Part shown: one piece after another, positions 26,872 through 34,352 of the stretch
Layout of the letters: the number at the start of each line of letters is the position of its first letter
Position numbering within the stretch: position 1 is the stretch's first letter
Assembly (NCBI RefSeq): GCF_014195325.1
Contig: NZ_JACIBK010000017.1
Span: forward strand, 1 to 64,000
Reading direction: 5' to 3'
DNA from: Rhizobium sp. BK650
GTDB taxonomy: Bacteria; Pseudomonadota; Alphaproteobacteria; Rhizobiales; Rhizobiaceae
Length of the DNA stretch: 64,000 nucleotides
Translations under genes and position numbers: made by a program
Notes under the pieces: generated by a model
The model's input: only the letters and a program-made list of their open reading frames with translations
Told to the model about the DNA's origin: nothing
The model's database searches: none

Positions 26872-26899
26872 TTGACATATAATCGATTATTTTTAATAG
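26872..26899 (+). promoter_or_regulatory. Predicted promoter of dioxygenase operon with palindromic operator
   Basis: TTGACA (26872-26877) and TAATAG (26894-26899) have 16 bases between. The spacer holds ATAATCGATTAT (26879-26890), a perfect 12-base palindrome placed where a bound repressor would block RNA polymerase. The likely binder is the adjacent GntR protein. Confidence 0.6.
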
Positions 26900-26923
26900 T
26901 CAGCGCCATTGGGAGGTAACGTT

Positions 26924-27817
26924 GTGATCATAAAAACTGAAAGCGAGTTGACGCCCGCCGTCCTCGCGGCGATGAACAAAACCGAGGATCCGCGTCTGCG
27001 AGAAATCGTCGTCGCAATGGTGAAGCATCTCCATGCATTCGTGCGGGAGGTGAAATTGTCCGAAGTGGAGTTCCGCGAAGCTACGGCGATACTAAACGAG
27101 ATCGGACAACTACAGACGGACAGCCACAACGAGTTTGTTCTCATGGCCGGATCTCTCGGCGTATCCTCGCTGGTTTGCCTTTTAAACAACGGCGACGGCG
27201 GCCAGACAGAGACGTCGCAGTCTCTTCTCGGCCCGTTCTGGCGCCTGAACTCCCCCCGCGTCGAAAACGGCGGTACAATCATCCGCTCCGACACGCCAGG
27301 CACGCCACTCTATGTCCAGGCCAAGGTGGTAGACCGGGACGGCAGACCGATCGCGGGTGCCGAGGTCGACGTTTGGCATGCCTCTCCTGTTGGGCTCTAT
27401 GAAAACCAGGATCCCGATCAGGCTGAGATGAACCTCCGGGGCAAGTTCACCACGGATGCCGACGGCCGCTTCTGGTTCAGTACCGTGAAGATGGTCGGAT
27501 ACCCGATCCCGGTCGAGGGCGTGGTCGGCCGACTGCTCAAGGTGCAGGGACGTCACCCGTATCGACCTGCGCACCTTCACGCCCTGATCTTCAAGCAGGG
27601 ATACAAGACGCTGATTTCCCAGGTCTTCGATCCAAGCGACCCGAATATCGATTCCGACGTTCAGTTTGGAGTGACTGCGGCCCTAACCGGCAACTTCGTC
27701 CGCCATGACGAACCGCATCCGTCCGAGCCCGGCGTCGACGGCCCCTGGTTCTCGCTCGACTACACCTACGTCATGGAGCCCGGCGAAGCCGTGCTGCCGC
27801 GTCCACCAATCAAATAA
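26924..27817 (+). CDS. Intradiol ring-cleavage dioxygenase (hydroxyquinol 1,2-dioxygenase type)
   Basis: A 297-residue non-haem Fe(III) dioxygenase. The N-terminal helical dimer domain leads to the catalytic barrel; iron ligands appear as Tyr in SPVGLYENQ, Tyr in KMVGYPIP, and the two His of RPAHLHALIF. The length and the long helical N-terminus fit the hydroxyquinol/catechol 1,2-dioxygenase group rather than protocatechuate 3,4-dioxygenase. The GTG at 26924 has a GGGAGGT site. It would open the ring between adjacent hydroxyls of a (hydroxy)catechol. It begins an operon with HpaH- and HpaI-like genes, an unusual partner set because those act after extradiol (meta) cleavage. Confidence 0.88.
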   Translation: MIIKTESELTPAVLAAMNKTEDPRLREIVVAMVKHLHAFVREVKLSEVEFREATAILNEIGQLQTDSHNEFVLMAGSLGVSSLVCLLNNGDGGQTETSQSLLGPFWRLNSPRVENGGTIIRSDTPGTPLYVQAKVVDRDGRPIAGAEVDVWHASPVGLYENQDPDQAEMNLRGKFTTDADGRFWFSTVKMVGYPIPVEGVVGRLLKVQGRHPYRPAHLHALIFKQGYKTLISQVFDPSDPNIDSDVQFGVTAALTGNFVRHDEPHPSEPGVDGPWFSLDYTYVMEPGEAVLPRPPIK

Positions 27818-27837
27818 CCAACGACAGAGCCGAACCC

Positions 27838-28620
27838 ATGATCACAGAACAGGAACGCCGCGAGGCGGCCAACGCCCTTCTGAAGGCAGAAACCGACCGC
27901 AAGCTAATCGTTCAGCCGAGCAGGACCTACCCCGGTCTGGAGCTTGAAGACGCCTACAAAATTCAAGCGCTCTGGGCGGAGGCTCGGACAGCTAGGGGTA
28001 CTCGGGTCGTAGGCCATAAGATCGGCCTTACGTCGCGCGCGATGCAGATGGCATCGAAGATGACCGAACCCGACTATGGTGTCATCCTTGACGACGCCCT
28101 TTACAACGACGGAGCGCAGATCAAGGCCGACCTCTTTATCAAGCCCCGCCTCGAAGTCGAGCTCGCCTTTGTGATGGGCGAGGATCTCGAAGGACCCGGT
28201 ACGCGAATCTACGACGTGATGAGGGCGACCGAATTCGTCGTTCCGGCTCTGGAGATCATCGACTATCGCACCGAGGTCCCGAGGGCGATTACCGACACGA
28301 TCGCTGACAATGCCGCTTTCGGGGCGATCGTCGTAGGGGGCCGCATCATTCGTCCAATGGACATCGATATCCGATGGGTGGGCGCCACTCTCTCGAAAAA
28401 CGGCATTATCGAGGAATCCGGTGTTTCTGCTGCGATCATGGGCCATCCGGCAGCCGGGATCGCTTGGTTGGTAAACAAACTCCATGCGGTGGGCGGCAGT
28501 CTGAAAAAGGGCCAGATCGTGCTGGCTGGCTCTTTCACCCGCCCCGTCGACATCGCCCGGGGCGACGTGATCCAAGCCGACTACGGCCCCGTCGGCTCAA
28601 TCGGCGTCTCATTCGTGTGA
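27838..28620 (+). CDS. 2-oxo-hept-4-ene-1,7-dioate hydratase-like (HpaH family)
   Basis: A 260-residue member of the fumarylacetoacetase-like hydratase/decarboxylase family. GHKIGLTSRAMQMAS near residues 60-74, then DYGVILDD, and the metal-site segments VELAFVMGEDLEGPG and PALEIIDYR near 104-142 are characteristic of HpaH/MhpD. These enzymes add water to 2-oxo-4-enoates using Mg2+. It lies 20 bases after the dioxygenase and 7 before the HpaI-like aldolase, so the three are co-transcribed. The true substrate may be a hydroxylated or carboxylated oxo-enoate. Confidence 0.9.
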   Translation: MITEQERREAANALLKAETDRKLIVQPSRTYPGLELEDAYKIQALWAEARTARGTRVVGHKIGLTSRAMQMASKMTEPDYGVILDDALYNDGAQIKADLFIKPRLEVELAFVMGEDLEGPGTRIYDVMRATEFVVPALEIIDYRTEVPRAITDTIADNAAFGAIVVGGRIIRPMDIDIRWVGATLSKNGIIEESGVSAAIMGHPAAGIAWLVNKLHAVGGSLKKGQIVLAGSFTRPVDIARGDVIQADYGPVGSIGVSFV

Positions 28621-28627
28621 GGATCTA

Positions 28628-29392
28628 ATGGAACTCCCCGTCAACAGGTTCAAGCGGAAACTCCGGGCCGGTCAAAGTCAGATCGGGTTGTGGTGCGGCC
28701 TTCCGGGCAGCTATGCAGCAGAAATCGTCGCGCCGTCCGGTTTCGACTGGCTGCTTTTCGATACCGAGCATTCTCCGAGCGACGTCCTCACCGTGCTTCC
28801 ACAGTTGCAGGCGGTCGCGCCGTATGACGTCGCCCCCGTGGTACGCCCGGCCTCCAACGATCCTGTATTGATCAAGCGTTTTCTGGATATCGGCGTCCAG
28901 ACGCTTCTCATTCCATATGTGCAGAATGAACAGGAGGCGAAGGCGGCCGTGGCTGCCACCCGTTACGCGCCGCGAGGTATCCGCGGCGTATCCGCCCTCA
29001 CCCGCGCCACCCGTTTCGGACGCGTGCCGAACTACGCGCAGACCGCCGAACAAGAAATCTGCCTCTTGCTGCAGATCGAAACACGAGAGGCGCTCGATCA
29101 CCTTGAAGCCATTGCGGCGGTCGACGGAGTCGACGGGATCTTCATCGGTCCGGCGGACCTCGCAGCCAGCCTCGGTTATCCCGGCCAACCAGGACATCCC
29201 GAGGTAGTCTCGGCAATCGAGGATGCGATCGAGCGCTTGAAAGCCGTCGACAAGCCTTCGGGCATCTTGACGGCTGACGAGACGTTTGCGGCTCGCTGCA
29301 TTGCGCAGGGAACGCTGTTTACGGCAGTTGGCGTCGACATTGCCCTCCTTGCCAGGGGATCGGAAGCACTCGCGTCCGGGCTTTCGCGCTAG
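28628..29392 (+). CDS. HpcH/HpaI family class II aldolase
   Basis: A 254-residue metal-dependent aldolase. FDWLLFDTEHSPSD near residues 38-51 supplies the catalytic histidine, LLLQIETREALDHL near 147-160 the metal-binding glutamate, and GIFIGPADLAASLG near 172-185 the metal-binding aspartate and phosphate/carboxylate loop. HpaI relatives split 2-oxo-4-hydroxy acids into pyruvate plus an aldehyde. It directly follows the hydratase, as in homoprotocatechuate clusters, and would finish the lower pathway. Confidence 0.92.
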   Translation: MELPVNRFKRKLRAGQSQIGLWCGLPGSYAAEIVAPSGFDWLLFDTEHSPSDVLTVLPQLQAVAPYDVAPVVRPASNDPVLIKRFLDIGVQTLLIPYVQNEQEAKAAVAATRYAPRGIRGVSALTRATRFGRVPNYAQTAEQEICLLLQIETREALDHLEAIAAVDGVDGIFIGPADLAASLGYPGQPGHPEVVSAIEDAIERLKAVDKPSGILTADETFAARCIAQGTLFTAVGVDIALLARGSEALASGLSR

Positions 29393-29403
29393 GGAGACAT
29401 GGC

Positions 29404-30114
29404 ATGTTTAATTTGGAGCAAGTCCGCTCGGAGATAGCGCCGACCGGAACTATTAGGGCCGCGTTCAACATGTCAAACGCGGCGTTAGTTCGCTGGGACG
29501 AAAGCGCTGGCGCCTTGGTCGGCCCGAGCGCGGAAATTGCGGATAGGATCGCCGATGAACTTGATCGGGGGCTTTCACCGTTACGATACGGATCGGCCGC
29601 GGATATTCTCTCGGCCGCGAACGGCGATGAGTGGGACATCGCCTTCATCGCGTCTGACGCATCAAGAACCGATCGCTTCTGCTTCTCCCCTCCCTACATC
29701 TGCGTCGAGGCCACCTACCTCGTTCGAGTGGCTTCACCCTACCAGAGGGCGGACGAGGTGGATTGCGAGGGAATCCGCATCGCTTCCGCGCGTAGCGCCG
29801 CCTATACCAAGCAGCTTGAACGAACCCTCAAGCAAGCGACGGTGCTCCATGTCGACAGCCCCGCTGCCGCCCTCGACGTTCTCGCCGAACGGAAATGCGA
29901 CGCGGCGGCTGGACTGACCGAATTCCTCTTCAACGCGTCGGAGCGTATGGAAGGCCTGCGGATGGTAGATGGAGCGTTTTCGCGAATACCCCAGGCGATC
30001 GCGGTGCGCAAACTGGCGACTAATGCCTCGCTCTTCTTCGCGGACTTCGTGCGGCGGCTGCGTGGCGTGGATACCGGGGGAGAAAAAGGTAGCGTGGACG
30101 CAGGATATCGCTGA
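29404..30114 (+). CDS. Family 3 solute-binding-like protein without signal peptide
   Basis: A 236-residue protein with the SBP_bac_3 fold seen in amino-acid ABC transporters: GTIRAAFNMSN at residues 13-23, EIADRIADELD near 45-55, EWDIAFIASDASRTDRFCFS near 78-97. No signal peptide precedes the domain, so it should be cytoplasmic unless the true start is elsewhere; none is visible upstream. The last 15-20 residues (VDTGGEKGSVDAGYR) look unlike the family, suggesting a frameshifted or worn C-terminus. It is 11 bases after the aldolase in the dioxygenase operon. It may act as a cytoplasmic ligand binder or may be decaying. Confidence 0.7.
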   Translation: MFNLEQVRSEIAPTGTIRAAFNMSNAALVRWDESAGALVGPSAEIADRIADELDRGLSPLRYGSAADILSAANGDEWDIAFIASDASRTDRFCFSPPYICVEATYLVRVASPYQRADEVDCEGIRIASARSAAYTKQLERTLKQATVLHVDSPAAALDVLAERKCDAAAGLTEFLFNASERMEGLRMVDGAFSRIPQAIAVRKLATNASLFFADFVRRLRGVDTGGEKGSVDAGYR

Positions 30115-30314
30115 AGCCTGCCGTCCGAAGCGGCCATCGCGGTGCATAACGGCAATCTCGTCAATATCCTAGGGGATACGGCAGTTGTGTCGGGCCATCT
30201 CCGCTGGCCGTAGACCGGTGTATAATGCTTCCATCGTACAACCATCTAGGACTTTAGTCCGGGGCGCTCAGACGCCGGAACGCGTACTTGTTGCAAAGGC
30301 AGGGGACGCGAATC

Positions 30315-30545
30315 GTGATCGATCAATCCGAACTTGAAACTGACCGCTACTACCAGGCGGTCTCGCTCCACCGTAACCGGGCCGAGATTGGCCGCCTGCC
30401 TGCTGTATTCGGAAACGGACGGGAATATTGGACCGGTGAGACGATCGGCTCCGACATCTACACGATGCCGGAGGATTTCCTCTTCCTCTGCGAGGTCAAC
30501 CAGCCTTCCCACGTGCAAGGCTTACCAGCATTGGCCGTCCAATGA
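30315..30545 (+). CDS. Hypothetical protein coupled to ArsR regulator
   Basis: A frame of 76 residues from GTG 30315, with AGGGG nine bases upstream, overlapping the ArsR start by four bases (ATGA). The protein is polar and aromatic-rich (ESDRYYQ-like ETDRYYQAVSLHRNRAEIGR and MPEDFLFLCEVNQPSHV). I do not recognise a family. The frame stays open upstream only to a stop at 30256, so it could be the 3' end of a longer, truncated gene. Translational overlap argues it is expressed with the regulator. Confidence 0.45.
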   Translation: MIDQSELETDRYYQAVSLHRNRAEIGRLPAVFGNGREYWTGETIGSDIYTMPEDFLFLCEVNQPSHVQGLPALAVQ

Positions 30546-30853
30546 ATATGGAACATATCGCCAGATCCGCAACGCTCTGCGGAGCGCTTGCAAATCCCAT
30601 CCGGCTCAAATTGATCTGGAGTGTGCTCGATGGAGAGGTGAAGGTCGCCGATCTGGCAGCCATTGTCGAGCTCAGCCCGACGGCGACGTCCCATCATCTC
30701 GGCGTGTTGCGAAAAGCAGGTCTCGTCAACATGCGGCGTGATGCGCAGAAGATCTACTATCACTGCAGCTCCTTGGAAGCTCGCCAGCTCCTCGCCACGC
30801 TGCGTGAAGTCCTGCCAGCAGCAGCGACCAGCGCGCCTCCCATGCGTCCATAA
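30542..30853 (+). CDS. ArsR family winged-helix regulator
   Basis: A 103-residue dimeric repressor. LCGALANPIRLKLIWSVLDG near residues 12-31 is the helix 1-2 signature and VELSPTATSHHLGVLRKAGL near 42-61 the recognition helix and wing start. The usual metal-sensing ELCVCDL motif is absent (KVADLAAIV instead) and only Cys13 and Cys75 occur, so it may sense something other than arsenic or heavy metal. It has no intact obvious target gene downstream; the next 1 kb holds broken genes. Confidence 0.85.
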   Translation: MNMEHIARSATLCGALANPIRLKLIWSVLDGEVKVADLAAIVELSPTATSHHLGVLRKAGLVNMRRDAQKIYYHCSSLEARQLLATLREVLPAAATSAPPMRP

Positions 30854-31189
30854 GGAACTGACGTAATGGCAATTCGTTCGATTGTGTCGAGACACAGGGG
30901 TGTCGTAACGGCGCTGAGGAACTAGACGGGTCCTCCCCCGTTTATCGGCATAAAACGGCGCGTGCTGCGGTTGCCGGATGTGAAATGCATCGAGACGGAG
31001 CAGCAGATCTAAGCGCTTCGGCCGGGCACTCCTGGTCAGAAGCGTCGCCATTATGGCGAGGCGTTGGCCGAATATTATGGCAAGCGAACCCGCATCGCGC
31101 TTGCAGAAAACGATGTTGGCTTGCCCCACTGCGCGCAGGCGGCGACGCGATTTCAGGAGACCCGCCGAACGTATCGGTTCGCGGCGCCA
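30854..31189. other. Non-coding stretch after ArsR gene
   Basis: Both strands hold short open frames without recognisable motifs. A minus-strand frame near 31150-31200 reads TDTFGGSPE, possibly more of the adjacent broken sugar-binding protein gene. Confidence 0.4.
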
Positions 31190-31689
<500 letters not shown>

Positions 31690-31690
<1 letters not shown>

Positions 31691-31775
31691 GTTCAGAACA
31701 CTCATCCGTCAGATACTGAACACGATCATTTTCCTGCTGATCGGGCTTGAGCTCTCGGCCTACGATCCGACCTGA
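31690..31775 (+). pseudogene. Possible Na+/H+ antiporter fragment
   Basis: A plus-strand frame reads LIRQILNTIIFLLIGLELSA before a stop. The pattern ILNxxxFLLIGLE is the conserved membrane segment of CPA1-type sodium/proton antiporters. Nothing else of such a gene is present on either side, so only about 28 codons remain. It abuts the broken sugar-binding protein on the other strand. Confidence 0.45.
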
Positions 31776-31941
31776 ACTTTCCGCCAGCCTCACGCAGGCT
31801 ATGACACCCTCAAGCGCGCAACGCATGGTCGGGCAGATCCCGAACTGCTGAAGGCTCGAATGCTGCTATCGCCCCAAAGTGAGGAAGGACGGTTAATTGC
31901 CAAACGACATGAGCCCCCGAGCATGAAGCGGTGCGAATGTT

Positions 31942-33903
31942 TCAGTGTGCAGCACCTGATTCCGCGTGTGCCCTTACGATGGCGTCCGCTTCCTTGCCGT
32001 ATAGCTCCTCGAAGTGATCGAAGGTCTTGGAAAAGTAACCAATCCCCTGCGTCGCCGAGCGCAGCGCCCGCGCCAGATCGTCAAGCGCGCCGCCCGGAAC
32101 AAGTGCCCGGAAAATGTCCCATCCCTTGGCGGTTTCATCCCGGTCGAAGCCGAGAACCTGACCCTTGAGAGCCGAGACGATCTGGACGAGGCTGCCGGAA
32201 TAGATCGACGGAATGTGAATTTCGCTCCGGAAGACCGGCTGCATTAAAACAGCCGACCCTTCTGAGAGCGCCTGTCGCACTCCCATCTTCGACGCAGTCC
32301 TGAAAGCGTGTTCCGAACTGTCGACGGCGTGGTGCTGACCGTCGAACAGCGTTACGCCGACATCGATGACCTGGAAGCCGAGCGGCCCTTTGTCCATCGC
32401 TTCGCGCGCGCCCGCTTCGACGGCAGGGATGTAGTTGCGCGGAACGACGCCACCCTTGATGCTTTCGCTGAAGGTGAAGCCCCGGCCCCGCTCGTTGGGG
32501 CGAATGCTCAGCTTCACATCCGCGAATTGCCCGGCACCGCCGGTCTGTTTGCGATGGCGGTAATGAACCTCGGACGGCTTGGCGATTGTCTCGCGGTAGA
32601 TCGGGCTCGGCGTTCGATCCGTTACGTCGATGTGAAAGACTTCGGACAGGGTCCGGCAGAGATCGCGCAGATGTACCGGGCCCTGGGTGCGCGCAAGCTG
32701 AGCGCCAGTGCCTTCTTCCTGCAAAATGACAAGACCGCGATCCGTCTCGGAGAGTTTTGCCAGCGTTTCGGAGAGCTTGTTTTCATCGCGTTCGCTGCTC
32801 GGGACTAGGATCCTTTCAAGCATCGGCGTAGGTGGCTCGGTCCATTCGGGCGGGGCCACGGTCCCGTCCGATGTCAACAGCGACGGGACAGGCAAGTGGT
32901 CGGACTTGACCGTTGCGAAGACATCCCCCGGCGCAGGCACGATCGCCGAGCTGGCCCGTCCGTTTGCCGGATCCTGGACGGCACCGAGGCTGGACCCGCC
33001 GAGTAATGCGCCTTGCCGCAGTCCCCCGCCCAGCGCACGCACCAGCACCGTCTTTCCAATATTTTGACGATAATAGGCATGGAAACCCACGGCGGCCAGC
33101 TTGTTTTCATCGACATTGCCCGCACGAGCTAGACGCTGTCGAAGAACCCCTACCGGCGGCGCCTCGTGGCGCAACGCCTTCATCAGCCTCACTATTCCGT
33201 TGCCGTGACTTGCGGCACCGATCAGGACTGGAATGATCCTGTTTTCCCTGAGAACCCTCGATGAAATGGCATAGAGGGCGTCGCTGGGCGGCTCGCGATC
33301 TTCGACCAGCTCCTCGAGAAGCCAATCATCGAATTCGGACAGGTGTTCGAGGAGCTCGCTGCGCGCTTCGTGCTCGCGCTCGGCGGCGCTTTCGGGGATT
33401 GCGATCAGCGCCGAAGTCTGGCCTTCTCGGTAACGCCACGCCCGTTCTGAAATCAGATCGCAACTGCCCACGATCCTGTCACCCTCGCGGATCGGGATCT
33501 GGCGAAGCAACAGCGTGTGGTTAGCGTAATCTTGCAGCGCGGCGATCACATCCCTTAACCGCCCCTTCGGTTCATCCACCCGATTGACGAACAGAATGCA
33601 AGGCGTCCCTGACGCCTCGATGATGCGCAGATAGGGCGCGGCGAGCACGGCCTCCTCGGGAGCTGGCGAAACGCACAGAACGCAGGCGTCGCAGGCAAGA
33701 AGCGCGTTCTGAACGTGCACTAACGCTTCGTTGAGTCCTGGCGCATCCAGCGCACACCACGCCTCGTTTCCAAAGGTGAATTCTGTGAGGTTCAAGCCAT
33801 AAGGGGATCTCGATTTTCTCGGCGCTCCCTCCAGCGAGCCGAGCTTTTCCACGACTGTTGATTTTCCGGTCTGCGAAGGTCCAAGCACGGTAAAGCAGCG
33901 CAT
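31942..33903 (-). CDS. Elongation factor G-like GTPase
   Basis: A 653-residue protein with the full EF-G domain order. P-loop GPSQTGKST is at residues 8-16, G3 DAPGL near 54, G4 NRVD near 107, followed by domain II, domain III/IV (RHRKQTGGAGQFADVKL near 465) and domain V (EIHIPSIYSGSLVQIVSAL near 575). The GTPase region departs from canonical EF-G: GPSQTGKST instead of AHIDAGKT and DAPGL instead of DTPG. The start at 33903 gives GGAGG normal spacing. It is likely a paralogue of unknown role (recycling, stress or antibiotic response), not the housekeeping factor. Confidence 0.85.
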   Translation of the reverse strand: MRCFTVLGPSQTGKSTVVEKLGSLEGAPRKSRSPYGLNLTEFTFGNEAWCALDAPGLNEALVHVQNALLACDACVLCVSPAPEEAVLAAPYLRIIEASGTPCILFVNRVDEPKGRLRDVIAALQDYANHTLLLRQIPIREGDRIVGSCDLISERAWRYREGQTSALIAIPESAAEREHEARSELLEHLSEFDDWLLEELVEDREPPSDALYAISSRVLRENRIIPVLIGAASHGNGIVRLMKALRHEAPPVGVLRQRLARAGNVDENKLAAVGFHAYYRQNIGKTVLVRALGGGLRQGALLGGSSLGAVQDPANGRASSAIVPAPGDVFATVKSDHLPVPSLLTSDGTVAPPEWTEPPTPMLERILVPSSERDENKLSETLAKLSETDRGLVILQEEGTGAQLARTQGPVHLRDLCRTLSEVFHIDVTDRTPSPIYRETIAKPSEVHYRHRKQTGGAGQFADVKLSIRPNERGRGFTFSESIKGGVVPRNYIPAVEAGAREAMDKGPLGFQVIDVGVTLFDGQHHAVDSSEHAFRTASKMGVRQALSEGSAVLMQPVFRSEIHIPSIYSGSLVQIVSALKGQVLGFDRDETAKGWDIFRALVPGGALDDLARALRSATQGIGYFSKTFDHFEELYGKEADAIVRAHAESGAAH

Positions 33904-34352
33904 CGGCATTCCTCCAACTGCCATAAACACAATTTTCAGCCACCATAGGATGCCCTGAACCGCTGCAAGGCGCCAGAGGCGTCGCGCACGCCGATCAGCT
34001 GCAGCCACCCTCATGCGTGGGAGACGAATTTTCCTCTAGCGTTGCCGGACGTCCCGACGACCGCCTCGAAGCCCCGCTTTGCGCTCGAGCAACGAACAGA
34101 TGCGACGGGACGTCGATCAGAACAGGGCTGATCGATAAAACCCATATGTTTTTAGGGGAAACCATTAATCCTGTTTCAACAAAGTTGGGCTAAGTTTTCT
34201 TCCGATTGGGCAGGGCATGATGCGCCTGTGATCGGGCGGCGGCTCGATGGCTCACGGACTGCTTTTCTTCCAGAATTTCGACCACAAGAGCTCCAGAGAT
34301 GTTTCGGCGAAGCGGGTTAGCGTTACGGCGCCCCAAACGTAGGTGAGCAATT
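33904..34352. other. Divergent intergenic region, EF-G-like / chemoreceptor
   Basis: About 450 bases between the two divergent genes. No gene recognised. A small ATCAG/CTGAT hairpin lies near 34115-34135; promoters should be here but I see no clear hexamers. Confidence 0.4.
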
